In this document: piece after piece, positions 29,198-39,482 of the stretch
Layout of the letters: every line of letters starts with the position of its first letter
How positions within the stretch are numbered: the stretch's first letter is position 1
Assembly (NCBI GenBank): GCA_923172585.1
Contig: OV298644.1
Span: 248,976 to 312,975 of the forward strand
DNA: 64,000 nucleotides
Direction: 5' to 3'
Source of the DNA: Haemophilus influenzae
Lineage (GTDB): Bacteria > Pseudomonadota > Gammaproteobacteria > Enterobacterales > Pasteurellaceae
Position numbers and translations under genes: made by a program
Notes under the pieces: generated by a model
Databases searched by the model: none
The model's input: the letters and a program-made list of their open reading frames with translations, nothing else
What the model was told of the DNA's origin: nothing

Positions 29198-31243
29198 ATG
29201 TCTATGTCAAATCCATTACTTAACATTCAAGGCCTACCGCCATTTTCACAAATCAAGCCAGAACACATTCGACCAGCTGTTGAAAAATTAATTCAAGATT
29301 GTCGCAATACGATAGAACAAGTGTTAAAACAACCGCACTTTACTTGGGAAAATTTCATTTTGCCTTTAACGGAAACTAATGATCGCTTAAATCGTGCTTG
29401 GTCGCCCGTTTCTCATCTCAATTCAGTAAAAAATAGCACTGAATTACGTGAAGCCTATCAAACGTGCTTGCCGTTACTTTCTGAATACAGCACTTGGGTT
29501 GGTCAGCATAAAGGGCTTTATAATGCCTATTTAGCGTTAAAAAATAGTGCTGAATTTGCCGATTATTCGATTGCACAAAAGAAAGCCATTGAAAATTCAC
29601 TGCGTGATTTTGAACTTTCAGGCATTGGGCTTTCCGAAGAGAAACAACAACGTTATGGCGAAATTGTGGCACGCTTATCGGAATTAAATTCACAATTTAG
29701 CAATAACGTATTAGATGCCACCATGGGTTGGGAAAAACTCATTGAAAACGAAGCAGAACTTGCTGGTTTACCTGAATCCGCACTACAAGCTGCACAACAA
29801 TCTGCCGAAAGTAAAGGATTAAAGGGCTATCGTTTTACGTTAGAAATCCCAAGTTATTTGCCTGTGATGACTTACTGCGAAAATCGTGCATTGCGTGAAG
29901 AAATGTACCGTGCTTATGCAACACGTGCCTCTGAACAAGGCCCTAACGCTGGCAAATGGGACAACAGTAAAGTTATGGAAGAAATTCTTACATTACGCGT
30001 AGAACTGGCGAAATTACTCGGTTTTAATACTTACACCGAACTTTCACTTGCCACAAAAATGGCAGAAAACCCACAACAAGTTCTTGATTTCTTAGATCAT
30101 CTTGCCGAACGTGCCAAACCACAAGGCGAAAAAGAACTGCAAGAATTGAAAGATTACTGCGAAAAAGAATTTGGTGTCACTGAACTTGCGCCTTGGGATA
30201 TTGGTTTTTACAGCGAAAAACAAAAACAACATTTATACGCCATTAATGATGAAGAACTTCGCCCATATTTTCCAGAAAATCGCGTGATTTCAGGGTTGTT
30301 TGAATTAATTAAACGCATTTTAAATATTCGTGCAGTTGAACGCAAAGACGTGGATACTTGGCATAAAGATGTGCGCTTCTTTGATTTAATCGATCAAAAT
30401 GATCAACTCCGAGGCAGTTTCTATCTTGATTTATATGCACGCGAACATAAACGTGGCGGTGCGTGGATGGATGACTGTATCGGACGTAAGCGTAAACTGG
30501 ATGGCAGCATTGAAACGCCTGTGGCTTATTTAACTTGCAACTTCAATGCACCGATAGGGAATAAACCAGCCTTATTTACTCACAATGAAGTCACCACGCT
30601 ATTCCACGAATTTGGGCACGGAATCCATCATATGCTCACGCAAATTGATGTATCCGATGTGGCAGGAATAAATGGCGTGCCTTGGGATGCTGTGGAATTA
30701 CCAAGTCAATTTATGGAAAACTGGTGCTGGGAAGAAGAGGCTTTGGCGTTTATTTCAGGGCATTACGAAACAGGCGAGCCGTTGCCAAAAGAAAAACTCA
30801 CGCAATTGTTAAAAGCGAAAAATTTCCAAGCTGCGATGTTTATCTTACGTCAGCTTGAATTTGGGATTTTTGATTTCCGCTTGCATCACACCTTTGATGC
30901 GGAAAAAACCAATCAAATTTTGGATACACTTAAATCGGTGAAATCACAAGTTGCCGTCATAAAAGGCGTAGATTGGGCAAGAGCACCACACAGCTTCAGC
31001 CATATTTTTGCAGGGGGCTACGCCGCAGGTTATTACAGCTATTTATGGGCTGAAGTATTATCGGCTGATGCTTATTCACGCTTTGAAGAAGAAGGTATTT
31101 TCAACCCAATCACAGGCAAATCATTCTTAGATGAAATTCTCACGCGTGGTGGCTCAGAAGAGCCAATGGAACTCTTCAAACGCTTCCGTGGCCGTGAACC
31201 GCAATTAGATGCATTATTAAGACATAAAGGCATTATGAATTAA
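29198..31243 (+). CDS. prlC: Oligopeptidase A
   Basis: 681 residues from the ATG at 29198 after AAAAAGGAAC; the earlier in-frame start at 29156 lacks a site. M3-family zinc metallopeptidase with HEFGHGIHH (HExxH) around residue 470 and the distal Glu in the following helix (NWCWEEEALAF). It degrades signal peptides and short peptides in the cytoplasm. The last 11 codons and downstream bases are repeated at 38.5 kb, flanking the restriction-modification island. Confidence 0.95.
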   Translation: MSMSNPLLNIQGLPPFSQIKPEHIRPAVEKLIQDCRNTIEQVLKQPHFTWENFILPLTETNDRLNRAWSPVSHLNSVKNSTELREAYQTCLPLLSEYSTWVGQHKGLYNAYLALKNSAEFADYSIAQKKAIENSLRDFELSGIGLSEEKQQRYGEIVARLSELNSQFSNNVLDATMGWEKLIENEAELAGLPESALQAAQQSAESKGLKGYRFTLEIPSYLPVMTYCENRALREEMYRAYATRASEQGPNAGKWDNSKVMEEILTLRVELAKLLGFNTYTELSLATKMAENPQQVLDFLDHLAERAKPQGEKELQELKDYCEKEFGVTELAPWDIGFYSEKQKQHLYAINDEELRPYFPENRVISGLFELIKRILNIRAVERKDVDTWHKDVRFFDLIDQNDQLRGSFYLDLYAREHKRGGAWMDDCIGRKRKLDGSIETPVAYLTCNFNAPIGNKPALFTHNEVTTLFHEFGHGIHHMLTQIDVSDVAGINGVPWDAVELPSQFMENWCWEEEALAFISGHYETGEPLPKEKLTQLLKAKNFQAAMFILRQLEFGIFDFRLHHTFDAEKTNQILDTLKSVKSQVAVIKGVDWARAPHSFSHIFAGGYAAGYYSYLWAEVLSADAYSRFEEEGIFNPITGKSFLDEILTRGGSEEPMELFKRFRGREPQLDALLRHKGIMN

Positions 31244-31245
31244 TA
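31214..31245 (+). repeat. 32-bp direct repeat, left copy (prlC 3' end)
   Basis: The stretch starting TTATTAAGACATAAAGGC and ending TGAATTAATA covers the end of prlC. An identical 32-bp copy lies at 38520-38551. The two copies bracket the hsdM-hsdS-rhuM-hsdR segment, suggesting the segment arrived as an insertion at the prlC end. Confidence 0.85.
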
Positions 31246-31258
31246 TATCAATCAGATA

Positions 31259-31280
31259 GGGTATGTACGACATACCCTTT
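31259..31280 (+). terminator. Hairpin terminator after prlC
   Basis: GGGTATGT-ACG-ACATACCC is a perfect 8-bp stem followed by TTTCTC, 16 bp after the prlC stop. The remaining gap to 31488 is AT-rich and contains one uptake core; it must hold the hsdM promoter. Confidence 0.75.
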
Positions 31281-31488
31281 CTCAAATATCTCCCTCTAAA
31301 ATAAATCTCACCATAAAAACATAGTAAATTTTAACCGCACTTTATCTAGACAAAACCTGCAAACGAGACATTATTTTTACAAATAGCTGTAAGATAAACG
31401 CATAGAAATTCACGCAGAATATACTAATTTCCTGTATAATTTTTCACATATCTATTCAACTCATTACACAAAATATTCTGAGGATTTT

Positions 31489-33032
31489 ATGGCTGCTGCA
31501 ATTCAACAACGTGCCGAACTTCAACGTCGTATTTGGCAAATTGCTAATGATGTGCGAGGCTCAGTCGATGGCTGGGATTTCAAACAATATGTGCTTGGCA
31601 CACTTTTTTACCGTTTTATTAGCGAAAACTTTGCTAATTATATTGAAGCTGGAGATGATAGCGTTGATTATTCTCATTTACATGATGACGCCATTATCGC
31701 GGCATTAAAAAAGACACCATCAAAACAAAAGGCTACTTTATTTACCCAAGCCAATTATTTAAAAATGTCGTGGCAAAAGCCAACACTAATCCGAATTTAA
31801 ATACAGACCTAAAAAACATTTTTACAGATATTGAAAACTCAGCTACTGGCTTCCCATCCGAACAGGATATCAAAGGCTTATTTGCCGATTTTGACACCAC
31901 CAGCAATCGCTTAGGCAATACCGTAAAAGATAAAAACGACCGCTTAACGGCTGTTTTAAAAGGCGTGGCTGAACTTGATTTTGGCAAATTTGAAGATAAC
32001 CACATTGATTTATTTGGCGATGCATACGAATATCTTATTTCTAACTATGCTGCCAATGCAGGCAAATCTGGTGGCGAATTTTTTACCCCACAAAGTGTTT
32101 CCAAACTCATTGCTCAAATTGCAATGCACGGGCAAACCTCGGTCAATAAAATTTATGACCCTGCAGCAGGTTCTGGCTCACTTTTGCTTCAAGCCAAAAA
32201 ACAATTTGATGAACATATTATTGAAGAAGGCTTTTTCGGGCAGGAAATTAACCCTACCACATACAACCTTGCCCGTATGAATATGTTTTTGCATAACATC
32301 AACTACGACAAGTTTGATATTGCTTTAGGCAACACCTTAATGGAACCACAATTTGGCGATGATAAACCTTTCGATGCCATCGTTTCTAACCCGCCTTACT
32401 CCTTGAAATGGGCTGGCTCCGACGATCCAACACTGATTAACGATGAACGCTTTGCCCCCGCAGGTGTGCTTGCTCCAAAATCAAAAGCGGATTTTGCCTT
32501 TATTTTACACGCATTAAGCTATCTTTCAGCAAAAGGCAGGGCGGCGATTGTTTCCTTCCCTGGTATTTTTTATCGTGGCGGTGCCGAGCAAAAAATTCGT
32601 CAATATTTGGTGGATAATAATTTTGTGGAAACCGTGATTGCCCTTGCACCAAATCTCTTCTACGGCACTAGTATTGCCGTGAATATTTTGGTTCTGTCCA
32701 AACACAAACCCAATACCCAAACCCAATTTATCGATGCCAGCGGTTTATTTAAATCTGCCACCAATAACAACATTTTAGAAGAGGAACATATTGAGCAAAT
32801 TCTCAAACTGTTTGCCGATAAAGAAGATGTGCCGCATTTAGCAAAATCCATATCCTTTGAAGAAATCGCCCAAAATGACTACAACCTTGCAGTGAGTTCG
32901 TATGTGGAACAAAAAGACACTCGTGAAGTGATTAATATTGATGAACTCAATGCTCAAATTCGTAAAACAGTTGCTAATATCGACCGCTTGCGTGCCGAGA
33001 TTGACAAGATTGTGGCAGAAATTGAGGGGTAA
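31489..33032 (+). pseudogene. hsdM: Type I DNA methyltransferase subunit HsdM with one frameshift
   Basis: The N-terminal frame (MAAAIQQRAELQRRIWQIANDVRGSVDGWDFKQY...) changes frame at an A-run (31707-31712, six A where seven keep the frame). With one A added it reads [30 protein letters not shown] and continues to 514 residues. The C-terminal part has the SAM motif [12 protein letters not shown] and the catalytic NPPY ([11 protein letters not shown]), as N6-adenine methyltransferases do. HsdM pairs with HsdS to methylate the target site. The break could be an indel error; the partners downstream are clearly decayed. Confidence 0.88.
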
Positions 33033-33035
33033 AAT

Positions 33036-33096
33036 GTAGGGTGGGCTTCAGCCCACCAATTTACGATAACAAGTGGTGGGCTAAAGCCCACCCTAC
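33036..33096. repeat. REP-like palindrome, copy 1 (61 bp)
   Basis: GTAGGGTGGGCTTCAGCCCACC faces GGTGGGCTAAAGCCCACCCTAC across a short AT-rich middle. Each half is itself a small hairpin and the whole is a large inverted repeat. A second copy of equal length lies at 34327-34387, and a partial one at about 50851. Confidence 0.8.
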
Positions 33097-33117
33097 GAGG
33101 AACAATAAAAAAACACC

Positions 33118-34323
33118 ATGAAAAACAACCGCACTTTTTTAGAAAAATTATTGGATGGGGCTGAGGTTGAGTGGAAGCCACTGACATTAGTAACAGAAAT
33201 GAAACGAAGAAAAACAACAACTGCAAAATTTGCAAATGAAGGAAATATCAATATTATTGCTGGAGGAAAAAAATTTGCTTATTAAAAATTGAAGATATCC
33301 CTGAAGAGAAAACTATAAATCTACCAATTATTGTAACTTATGCAGGTTATAATATGATATTACGAAAAGCCTATTTCTGATAAAAATGATTGTTCTAATT
33401 AATTCAAATGAAAAAATATTACAAATTAAATACATTTATCATTATTTATTACAAAATCAGGAAAAAATTAATGCAAAATTAAGGTTCAGATGTGCCTCAG
33501 ATTGCAACACCTGATACAGGAAAATTATTGATCCCCATCCCCCCACTCTCCGTCCAAACCGAAATCGTAAAAATTTTGGACGCATTGACAACACTTACCA
33601 GCGAGCTTACCAGCGAGCTTACTAGCGAGCTTAACAGCGAGCTAATACTACTCCAGAAACAATATGAATACTATCTGAAGAAATTATTAAGTATTGATGA
33701 ACTTCGCAAGGTTGTGGCTGACTGGAAGAATTTGAAAGAAATTTTAAGAAATTTAAGAACAGGATTAAATCCAATAAATAATTTTAAACTTAATACTGAA
33801 ACTGCTGAGAACTATTATATTACAAATAGAGAATTACATAGTATTAATATAAAAATAACAGACAATATTGATAAAATTAGTAATCAAGATCGTGAAACTA
33901 TTGATAAACAGTTAATATTAAATAATGGAGATATTCTTATTTTCAACAACAGGAACAATTGGTAAAACTGCTTCCATCTCTGAATTAGGAATAAATCGAA
34001 ATATTAAAGAAATTCTATATGCTTTAACTGTAAATCGAGAGATCATAAAACCGACGTATTTACTAAGACTTATTCATAATGAAATTACAAAAAAACAAAT
34101 AAATAATTATGTAATAGGATCAACCGTTAAAAGTATTTCAATGGCAAATTTAAAAAAAGTAAAAATTTTAATTCCTTCACTAGATGAGCAGCAACGCATC
34201 GTTTAAATCCTCGATAAATTTGAAACCTTAACCAATTCCATTACCGAAGGCTTGCCTTTAGCAATTGAACAAAGCCAAAAGCGGTATGAATATTACCGAG
34301 AATTGTTATTAAATTTATCGTAA
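33118..34323 (+). pseudogene. hsdS: Type I specificity subunit HsdS, multiply disrupted
   Basis: The start MKNNRTFLEKLLDGAEVEWKPL is a typical HsdS N-terminus but stops after 55 codons (TAA at 33283). The 33290-33490 part is coding-like only in pieces. A central open piece resumes with LIPIPPLSVQTEIVKILDALTTL, followed by the TSEL linker repeat and LRKVVADWKNLKE. A frame change near 33940 leads to FSTTGTIGKTASISELG and SLDEQQRIV, then a stop (34204), then [22 protein letters not shown] to the end. Two target-recognition domains and two conserved helices can be traced. It cannot make an intact subunit as given. Confidence 0.85.
33597..33644 (+). repeat. Four tandem 12-bp repeats in the HsdS central linker
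   Basis: The unit ACCAGCGAGCTT (encoding Thr-Ser-Glu-Leu) occurs four times with point changes in the third and fourth copies. It sits exactly between the two conserved regions of HsdS. In EcoR124-type systems, copy number of a similar TAEL repeat in this linker changes the spacer length of the recognised sequence. Confidence 0.88.
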
Positions 34324-34326
34324 CCC

Positions 34327-34387
34327 GTAGGGTAGGCTTCAGCCTACCAATTAACCATAACAAACGGTGGGTTAAAGCTCACCCTAC
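34327..34387. repeat. REP-like palindrome, copy 2 (61 bp)
   Basis: GTAGGGTAGGCTTCAGCCTACC pairs with GGTGGGTTAAAGCTCACCCTAC. Same length and layout as the copy at 33036-33096, with several substitutions. The two copies bracket the decayed hsdS gene. Confidence 0.75.
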
Positions 34388-34403
34388 AAATTTGAGAAGA
34401 AAT

Positions 34404-35391
34404 AATGAAAGACTTAATCATCTACAACACTGACTATGGTAAATATCACATTGCTATATTGGTTGTCAAAAATGAAGCTTAACTGATTCAAAATCAGATA
34501 AAGCAACTTTTTGACACCTATATAAAAAATATATCAACTCATATAAAAAACATATTACAATACAATGAATTAGACGAAAATTCAATTATCAAGGATTACT
34601 TAATAACTGACAAAGATAGCAAACAATATCAAGTAAAACATTATTCCATTGAAATGATTCTCGCAATCGAATAACGTAGACATAGCCCACATAATGTACA
34701 ATATCAACGGTGGGTTAATACGCAATTACGTACTTATGTAGATAAATATTTTCTATTAGATAAAGAGCGATTAATAAATCCTCAATTTCGATATAATCAT
34801 TTTGATTAATTACTGGCACAAATTCGTGAAATTCGAGCTAGTGTATTGCGGTTTTATCAAATAGTACGAAAGTTATCTAAATTATCCAGTGACTACGATA
34901 AAACAGATAAAGTCACTGAAATGTTATCTGCAGAAACACAAAATAAGTTGATTTATGCCATTACACAATAAACTGCTGCAGAGCTAATCTATATACCTGA
35001 AAATGCCAAATTACACAATACGCATCTCATATCTTAAAAACACACTGTTACACGCAAATTCCAAAAGAATGCCGCTAAAAAATAATAAAAATATGATGAA
35101 TCAAATATCTGGAATCGATTATTGAGGAGCAATTTAGAAAGTGATGAATTAAGAGTTAAAAATCGTGAAGATCTTATATTAAATTCCTTGCGAAATAATG
35201 TTGATAAGTTAGTAGAAATTAACGGTTTGCCGTTTCTTATCGGTAATGGAAGCTGAAATGTAATACAAATGGAAACCTTACCCAGAGTTGAATATGCAAA
35301 AGCTGATCAGATCAGAATACTGTAAGATGGCATTCAGGCTAACAATTAACAATTAGAAATGTTAGAAAAATCGCAAAAAAATCTAAAAAAG
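34404..35391 (+). pseudogene. RhuM-family gene remnant within the hsd locus
   Basis: Conceptual reading in order gives MKDLIIYNTDYGKYHIAILV, QLFDTYIKNISTHIKNIL, NELDENSIIKDYLIT, QYQVKHYSIEMILAIE, QRWVNTQLRTYVDKYFLLDKERL, LLAQIREIRASVLRFYQIVRKL, LSSDYDKTDKVTEML and SDELRVKNREDLILN. This is the RhuM virulence-protein family pattern often found between hsdS and hsdR. At least eight stop codons interrupt it (the first at codon 26), so the gene is dead. RhuM function is not established. Confidence 0.8.
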
Positions 35392-35413
35392 TAAAGGCAT
35401 TAAGGAACTACTT

Positions 35414-38400
35414 ATGACCCAATACAAAACTATCGCTGAATCAAATAATTTTATCGTTTTAGATCAATATAATAAATTTGTGGAAGAACCTAATGCTGGT
35501 TATCAAACAGAAGGGAGCCTTGAGCGTGAGTTTATTCGTGATTTACAGGCTCAAGGCTATGAGTATTTACAATGGCTTAATAATCACGATGAACTGATTA
35601 AAAACTTACGGGCGCAATTACAACGGTTGAATAATGTTATTTTCTCCGATGCAGAATGGCAACGTTTTTTAGAGGAATATTTGGATAAACCGAGCGATAA
35701 CCTGATTGAGAAAACCCGCAAAATTCACGATGATTATATTTATGATTTAGTGTTCGATAACGGACGCATTCAGAACATCTATTTGCTTGATAAGAAAAAT
35801 CTTGCCAATAACACTGTGCAAGTCATCAATCAATTTAAGCAAACTGGCAGCTATGATAATCGTTATGATGTGACAATTTTGGTGAATGGTTTACCCCTTA
35901 TATTGAACTGAAAAAACGTGGCGTAGCGATTCGTGAAGCCTTTAACCAAATTCACCGTTACAGCAAAGAAAGTTTCAATAAAGAAAATTCTCTCTTTAAA
36001 TATATTCAGATTTTTGTCATTTCTAATGGCACAGATACTCGCTATTTTGCTAATACGACTAAACGCAATAAGAATAGCTACGACTTCACAATGAATTGGG
36101 CAACGGCAAAAAATACGCTGATTAAAGATTTAAAGGATTTTACCGCGACTTTCTTGCAAAAGAATACTTTGCTCAATGTGTTGGTAAATTACTGCGTGTT
36201 TGATGTGAGTGATACGTTGTTAATTATGCGTCCGTATCAAATTGCCGCAACAGAACGTATTTTGTGGAAAATTAAAAGTTCTTATTAAGCAAAAAATTGG
36301 AGTAATCGTGAAAGTGGTGGCTATATTTGGCATACCACAGGTTCAGGCAAAACCCTCACCAGCTTTAAAGCATCTCGCCTTGCGACTGAACTTGATTTTA
36401 TTGATAAAGTCTTTTTTGTGGTCGATCGTAAAGACTTAGACTACCAAACGATGAAAGAATATCAGCGTTTTTCGCCTGATAGCGTGAATGGGTCGGAAAG
36501 TACCGCTGGGCTTAAACGCAATATTGAAAAAGATGATAACAAAATTATCGTAACCACCATTCAAAAATTGAATAATTTAATGAAAAGTGAAGAAAACCTG
36601 TCTATTTATCAAAAACAGGTGGTCTTTATTTTCGATGAAGCACATCGCTCCCAATTTGGCGAAGCACAAAAAAATCTAAAACGTAAATTCAAAAAATTCT
36701 ATCAATGTGGTTTTACTGGCACACCTATTTTCCCTGAAAACGCATTAGGTGCGGAAACGACAGCAAGTGTGTTCGGTGCGGAATTGCATTCTTATGTGAT
36801 TACCGATGCTATTCGTGATGACAAAGTACTGAAATTCAAGGTCGATTACAACGATGTCCGCCCACAATTTAAAGCCTTAGAAACAGAAAAAGATCCTGAA
36901 AAATTAACCGCACTTGAGCAGAAACAAGCCTTTTTACACCCTGAGCGTATTAAAGAAATCTCGCAATATTTGCTTAACAATTTTAAACAGAAAACCCACC
37001 GTTTGAATGTCACAGGTAAAGGCTTTAATGCAATGTTTGCGGTAAGCAGTGTGGAAGCAGCAAAACGTTATTACGAAACCTTACAAAATTTACAGGCAGA
37101 GCAGGAACATCCGTTAAAAATTGCAACAATCTTTTCGTTTGCAGCCAATGAAGAGCAAGATGCGATTGGCGATATTCCAGATGAGACCTTTGAACCCACT
37201 GCTCTAAAAAGTACGGCAAAAGAATTTTTAACAAAAGCCATTGATGATTACAATCACTACTTTGGCACGAATTATGGCGTAGATAGTCAATCATTCCAAA
37301 ATTACTATCGCGATCTTGCCAAACGTGTGAAAAATCAGGAAGTGGATTTACTGATTGTGGTCGGAATGTTCTTAACAGGCTTTGATGCCCCTACGTTGAA
37401 TACTCTTTTCGTGGACAAAAACTTGCGTTATCACGGATTAATGCAGGCTTTTTCTCGCACCAACCGCATTTATGACACAACTAAAACCTTTGGGAATATC
37501 GTCACTTTCCGCGATTTGGAACAAAATACCATTGATGCAATCACGCTATTTGGCGATAAAAATACGAAGAATGTCGTACTAGAAAAAAGCTACGACAGCT
37601 ATTTTAACGGTGATGACAATCAACGTGGCTATGCAGAAATCGTGAAAGAATTAAAAGAAAGCTTTCCTGATTCAACAGAAATCGAAACAGAGCAAGATAA
37701 AAAAGAGTTTGTAAAATTATTTGGCGAATATCTACGTGTCGAAAATATTTTGCAGAATTACGATGAATTTGCAGCATTGCAAGCCTTACAAGCGGTCGAT
37801 TTAAATGATCCGATTGCAATGGAAAAATTCAAGCAAGTACATTATGTGAATGATGAACAAATTGCAGAAATGCTGAAAGTACCCACTTTACCAGTAAGAG
37901 CGGAGCAAGATTATCGTTCAACTTATAATGATATTCGCGATTGGTTACGCCAAAGAAAAGAGGGGAATGATAAAGATAATTCACCGATAAATTGGGATGA
38001 TGTCGTGTTTGAAGTAGATTTATTAAAATCTCAAGAAATCAATTTGGATTATATTCTTGCGTTAATTTTCGAACATCATAAGAAAAACCAAGACAAAGAG
38101 GTGTTAATTGATGAAATCCGCCGCACAGTTCGTTCAAGTTTGGGTAACCGTGCGAAAGAGAGCTTGATTGTCGATTTTATCAACCAAACAAATTTAGATG
38201 ATATTCCCGATAAAGCGACTTTAATTGACTCATTCTTCCTATTTGCTCAAGCAGAACAGCGAAAAGAAGCAGAAACCTTAATTCAAGAAGAAAATTTGAA
38301 TGTCGATGCAGCAAAACGCTATATCAGCACTTCATTAAAACGGGAATATGCCAGTGAAAACGGCACGGCACTTAATGAAGTATTGCCAAAAATGAGTCCA

Positions 38401-38493
38401 CTTAAGCCACAATATCTCACTAAAAAGCAGAAGATTTTCCAAAAAATTGCTGCATTTGTAGAGAAATTTAAAGGGGTTGGAGGAAAGATTTAA
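35414..38493 (+). pseudogene. hsdR: Type I restriction endonuclease subunit HsdR, disrupted
   Basis: About 1026 codons in all. The N-terminal nuclease domain ([18 protein letters not shown] ... [12 protein letters not shown]) loses frame near 35900, right before [14 protein letters not shown], which holds the E-x-K of the PD-(D/E)xK site. A TAA at 36286 replaces what should be Gln (KSSY-stop-AKNW). After that the motor part is open: [12 protein letters not shown] (Walker A), [13 protein letters not shown] (DEAH box), [19 protein letters not shown] and a helical C-terminus. Translation restart at 36418 would give a 691-residue protein without nuclease or Walker A. Restriction activity is therefore probably absent. 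Confidence 0.87.
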
Positions 38494-38519
38494 ATTTAAT
38501 ATATCAACAATTAGACATC

Positions 38520-38551
38520 TTATTAAGACATAAAGGCATTATGAATTAATA
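38520..38551 (+). repeat. 32-bp direct repeat, right copy
   Basis: Identical to 31214-31245. Just upstream, the frame reads QQLDILLRHKGIMN-stop, a second version of the prlC C-terminus (QLDALLRHKGIMN), without the rest of the gene. Confidence 0.85.
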
Positions 38552-38594
38552 ATACAAAACATACTGGTCAATATTTAACTAGTCGTGATAATAA

Positions 38595-38628
38595 AAACAG
38601 CTCCAATTTATACTTGGAGCTGTTTTTT
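38595..38628. terminator. Bidirectional terminator after hsdR
   Basis: AAACAGCTCCAA and TTGGAGCTGTTT form a perfect 12-bp stem with a T-run on the plus side and an A-run on the other, serving both the island and the convergent DUF417 gene. Confidence 0.9.
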
Positions 38629-38640
38629 ATATCGATAAAC

Positions 38641-39270
38641 TTACTTTTTACGTGCTAAAATTCGATTTGCACACTCTGCTGCAGCTGTTAAGCCACCTGC
38701 CATCATAATAATATCTTTAATCACTAAACGACCAACTCCAGATAAATAAGGGAAACCATAGGCTGGCGTTGGTAAATCTCCACCTAGATTAGGCACCCAA
38801 GCCTCGGGCGTTGTGATTAAAAATGACAGCGTGACTATTGACATGCCAAATGTCAGTAGGCCTCCTGCTAAACCTGCCGTTGCATTCCAAATACCAGCTA
38901 AAGTAAGAATACCAACAGTAACAATAATTGCTCCAATAATGTAAGAAGCCGTATAGGTGCCATTTTCTTTATGCCATTCGATGTTTTTTGCAACCATTTT
39001 TCCTTCAGGATTTTTGTGTAGTGTATATTCCATCACTAACTCTCCTTTATCATTCGGCACTAAATTTGGCCCTTTTTCATACATATAGCTAAAAAATGGG
39101 CTATTTGATACAAAGTGAGCAATTCCATCTGCCTCATATTGACAAACTTTCAAACCACCGATCCATGCCATTACAATAAAAATAGCAATACGGATAAAAT
39201 TAATAAATTGACGCTGCATTGGTGCAACAATTCTTGCGACAAATTCAACAAATGTATTAAATACTGACAT
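38641..39270 (-). CDS. DUF417 (YkgB/RclC-like) membrane protein
   Basis: 209 residues starting MSVFNTFVEFVARIV, after the site TGGAAA; a start four codons earlier overlaps that site. The family pattern IRIAIFIVMAWIGGLKVCQYEADGIAHFVSNSPFFSYMY is followed by three further membrane helices and FLITTPEAW...FPYLSGVGRLVIKDIIMMAGG. RclC of E. coli, in the same family, helps resist reactive chlorine. There are no rcl partners here, so the role is open. A gap of about 200 bp to arcB shows nothing notable. Confidence 0.8.
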   Translation of the reverse strand: MSVFNTFVEFVARIVAPMQRQFINFIRIAIFIVMAWIGGLKVCQYEADGIAHFVSNSPFFSYMYEKGPNLVPNDKGELVMEYTLHKNPEGKMVAKNIEWHKENGTYTASYIIGAIIVTVGILTLAGIWNATAGLAGGLLTFGMSIVTLSFLITTPEAWVPNLGGDLPTPAYGFPYLSGVGRLVIKDIIMMAGGLTAAAECANRILARKK

Positions 39271-39482
39271 ATAAATTTCCACATAAAAGTAAATAAAATT
39301 GAGAGCCTAATTCTACTCGCTTTAATATTAAAAAGCAAAATCAATTCCCTTTAATAAAAGGTAAATAACGGAGAAATTTGAAAAGTTTTACTAATTAAAA
39401 TAAAATTTGATTTTCCCATTTTAAGCCTCTTTATTATCTTTAAATCACATTTAAATAATCTTTACACAACTACCTTATGATA

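Noticed and set aside
34676-34728. Third REP-like palindrome (GGTGGGTTAATACGC)
   Set aside because: The similarity is short and the stretch aligns with coding sequence of the rhuM-like fossil (QRWVNTQ), so it is likely chance.
36418-38493. Independent helicase gene starting at 36418
   Set aside because: It is simply the C-terminal part of hsdR after an in-frame stop; the Walker A motif lies upstream of this start.
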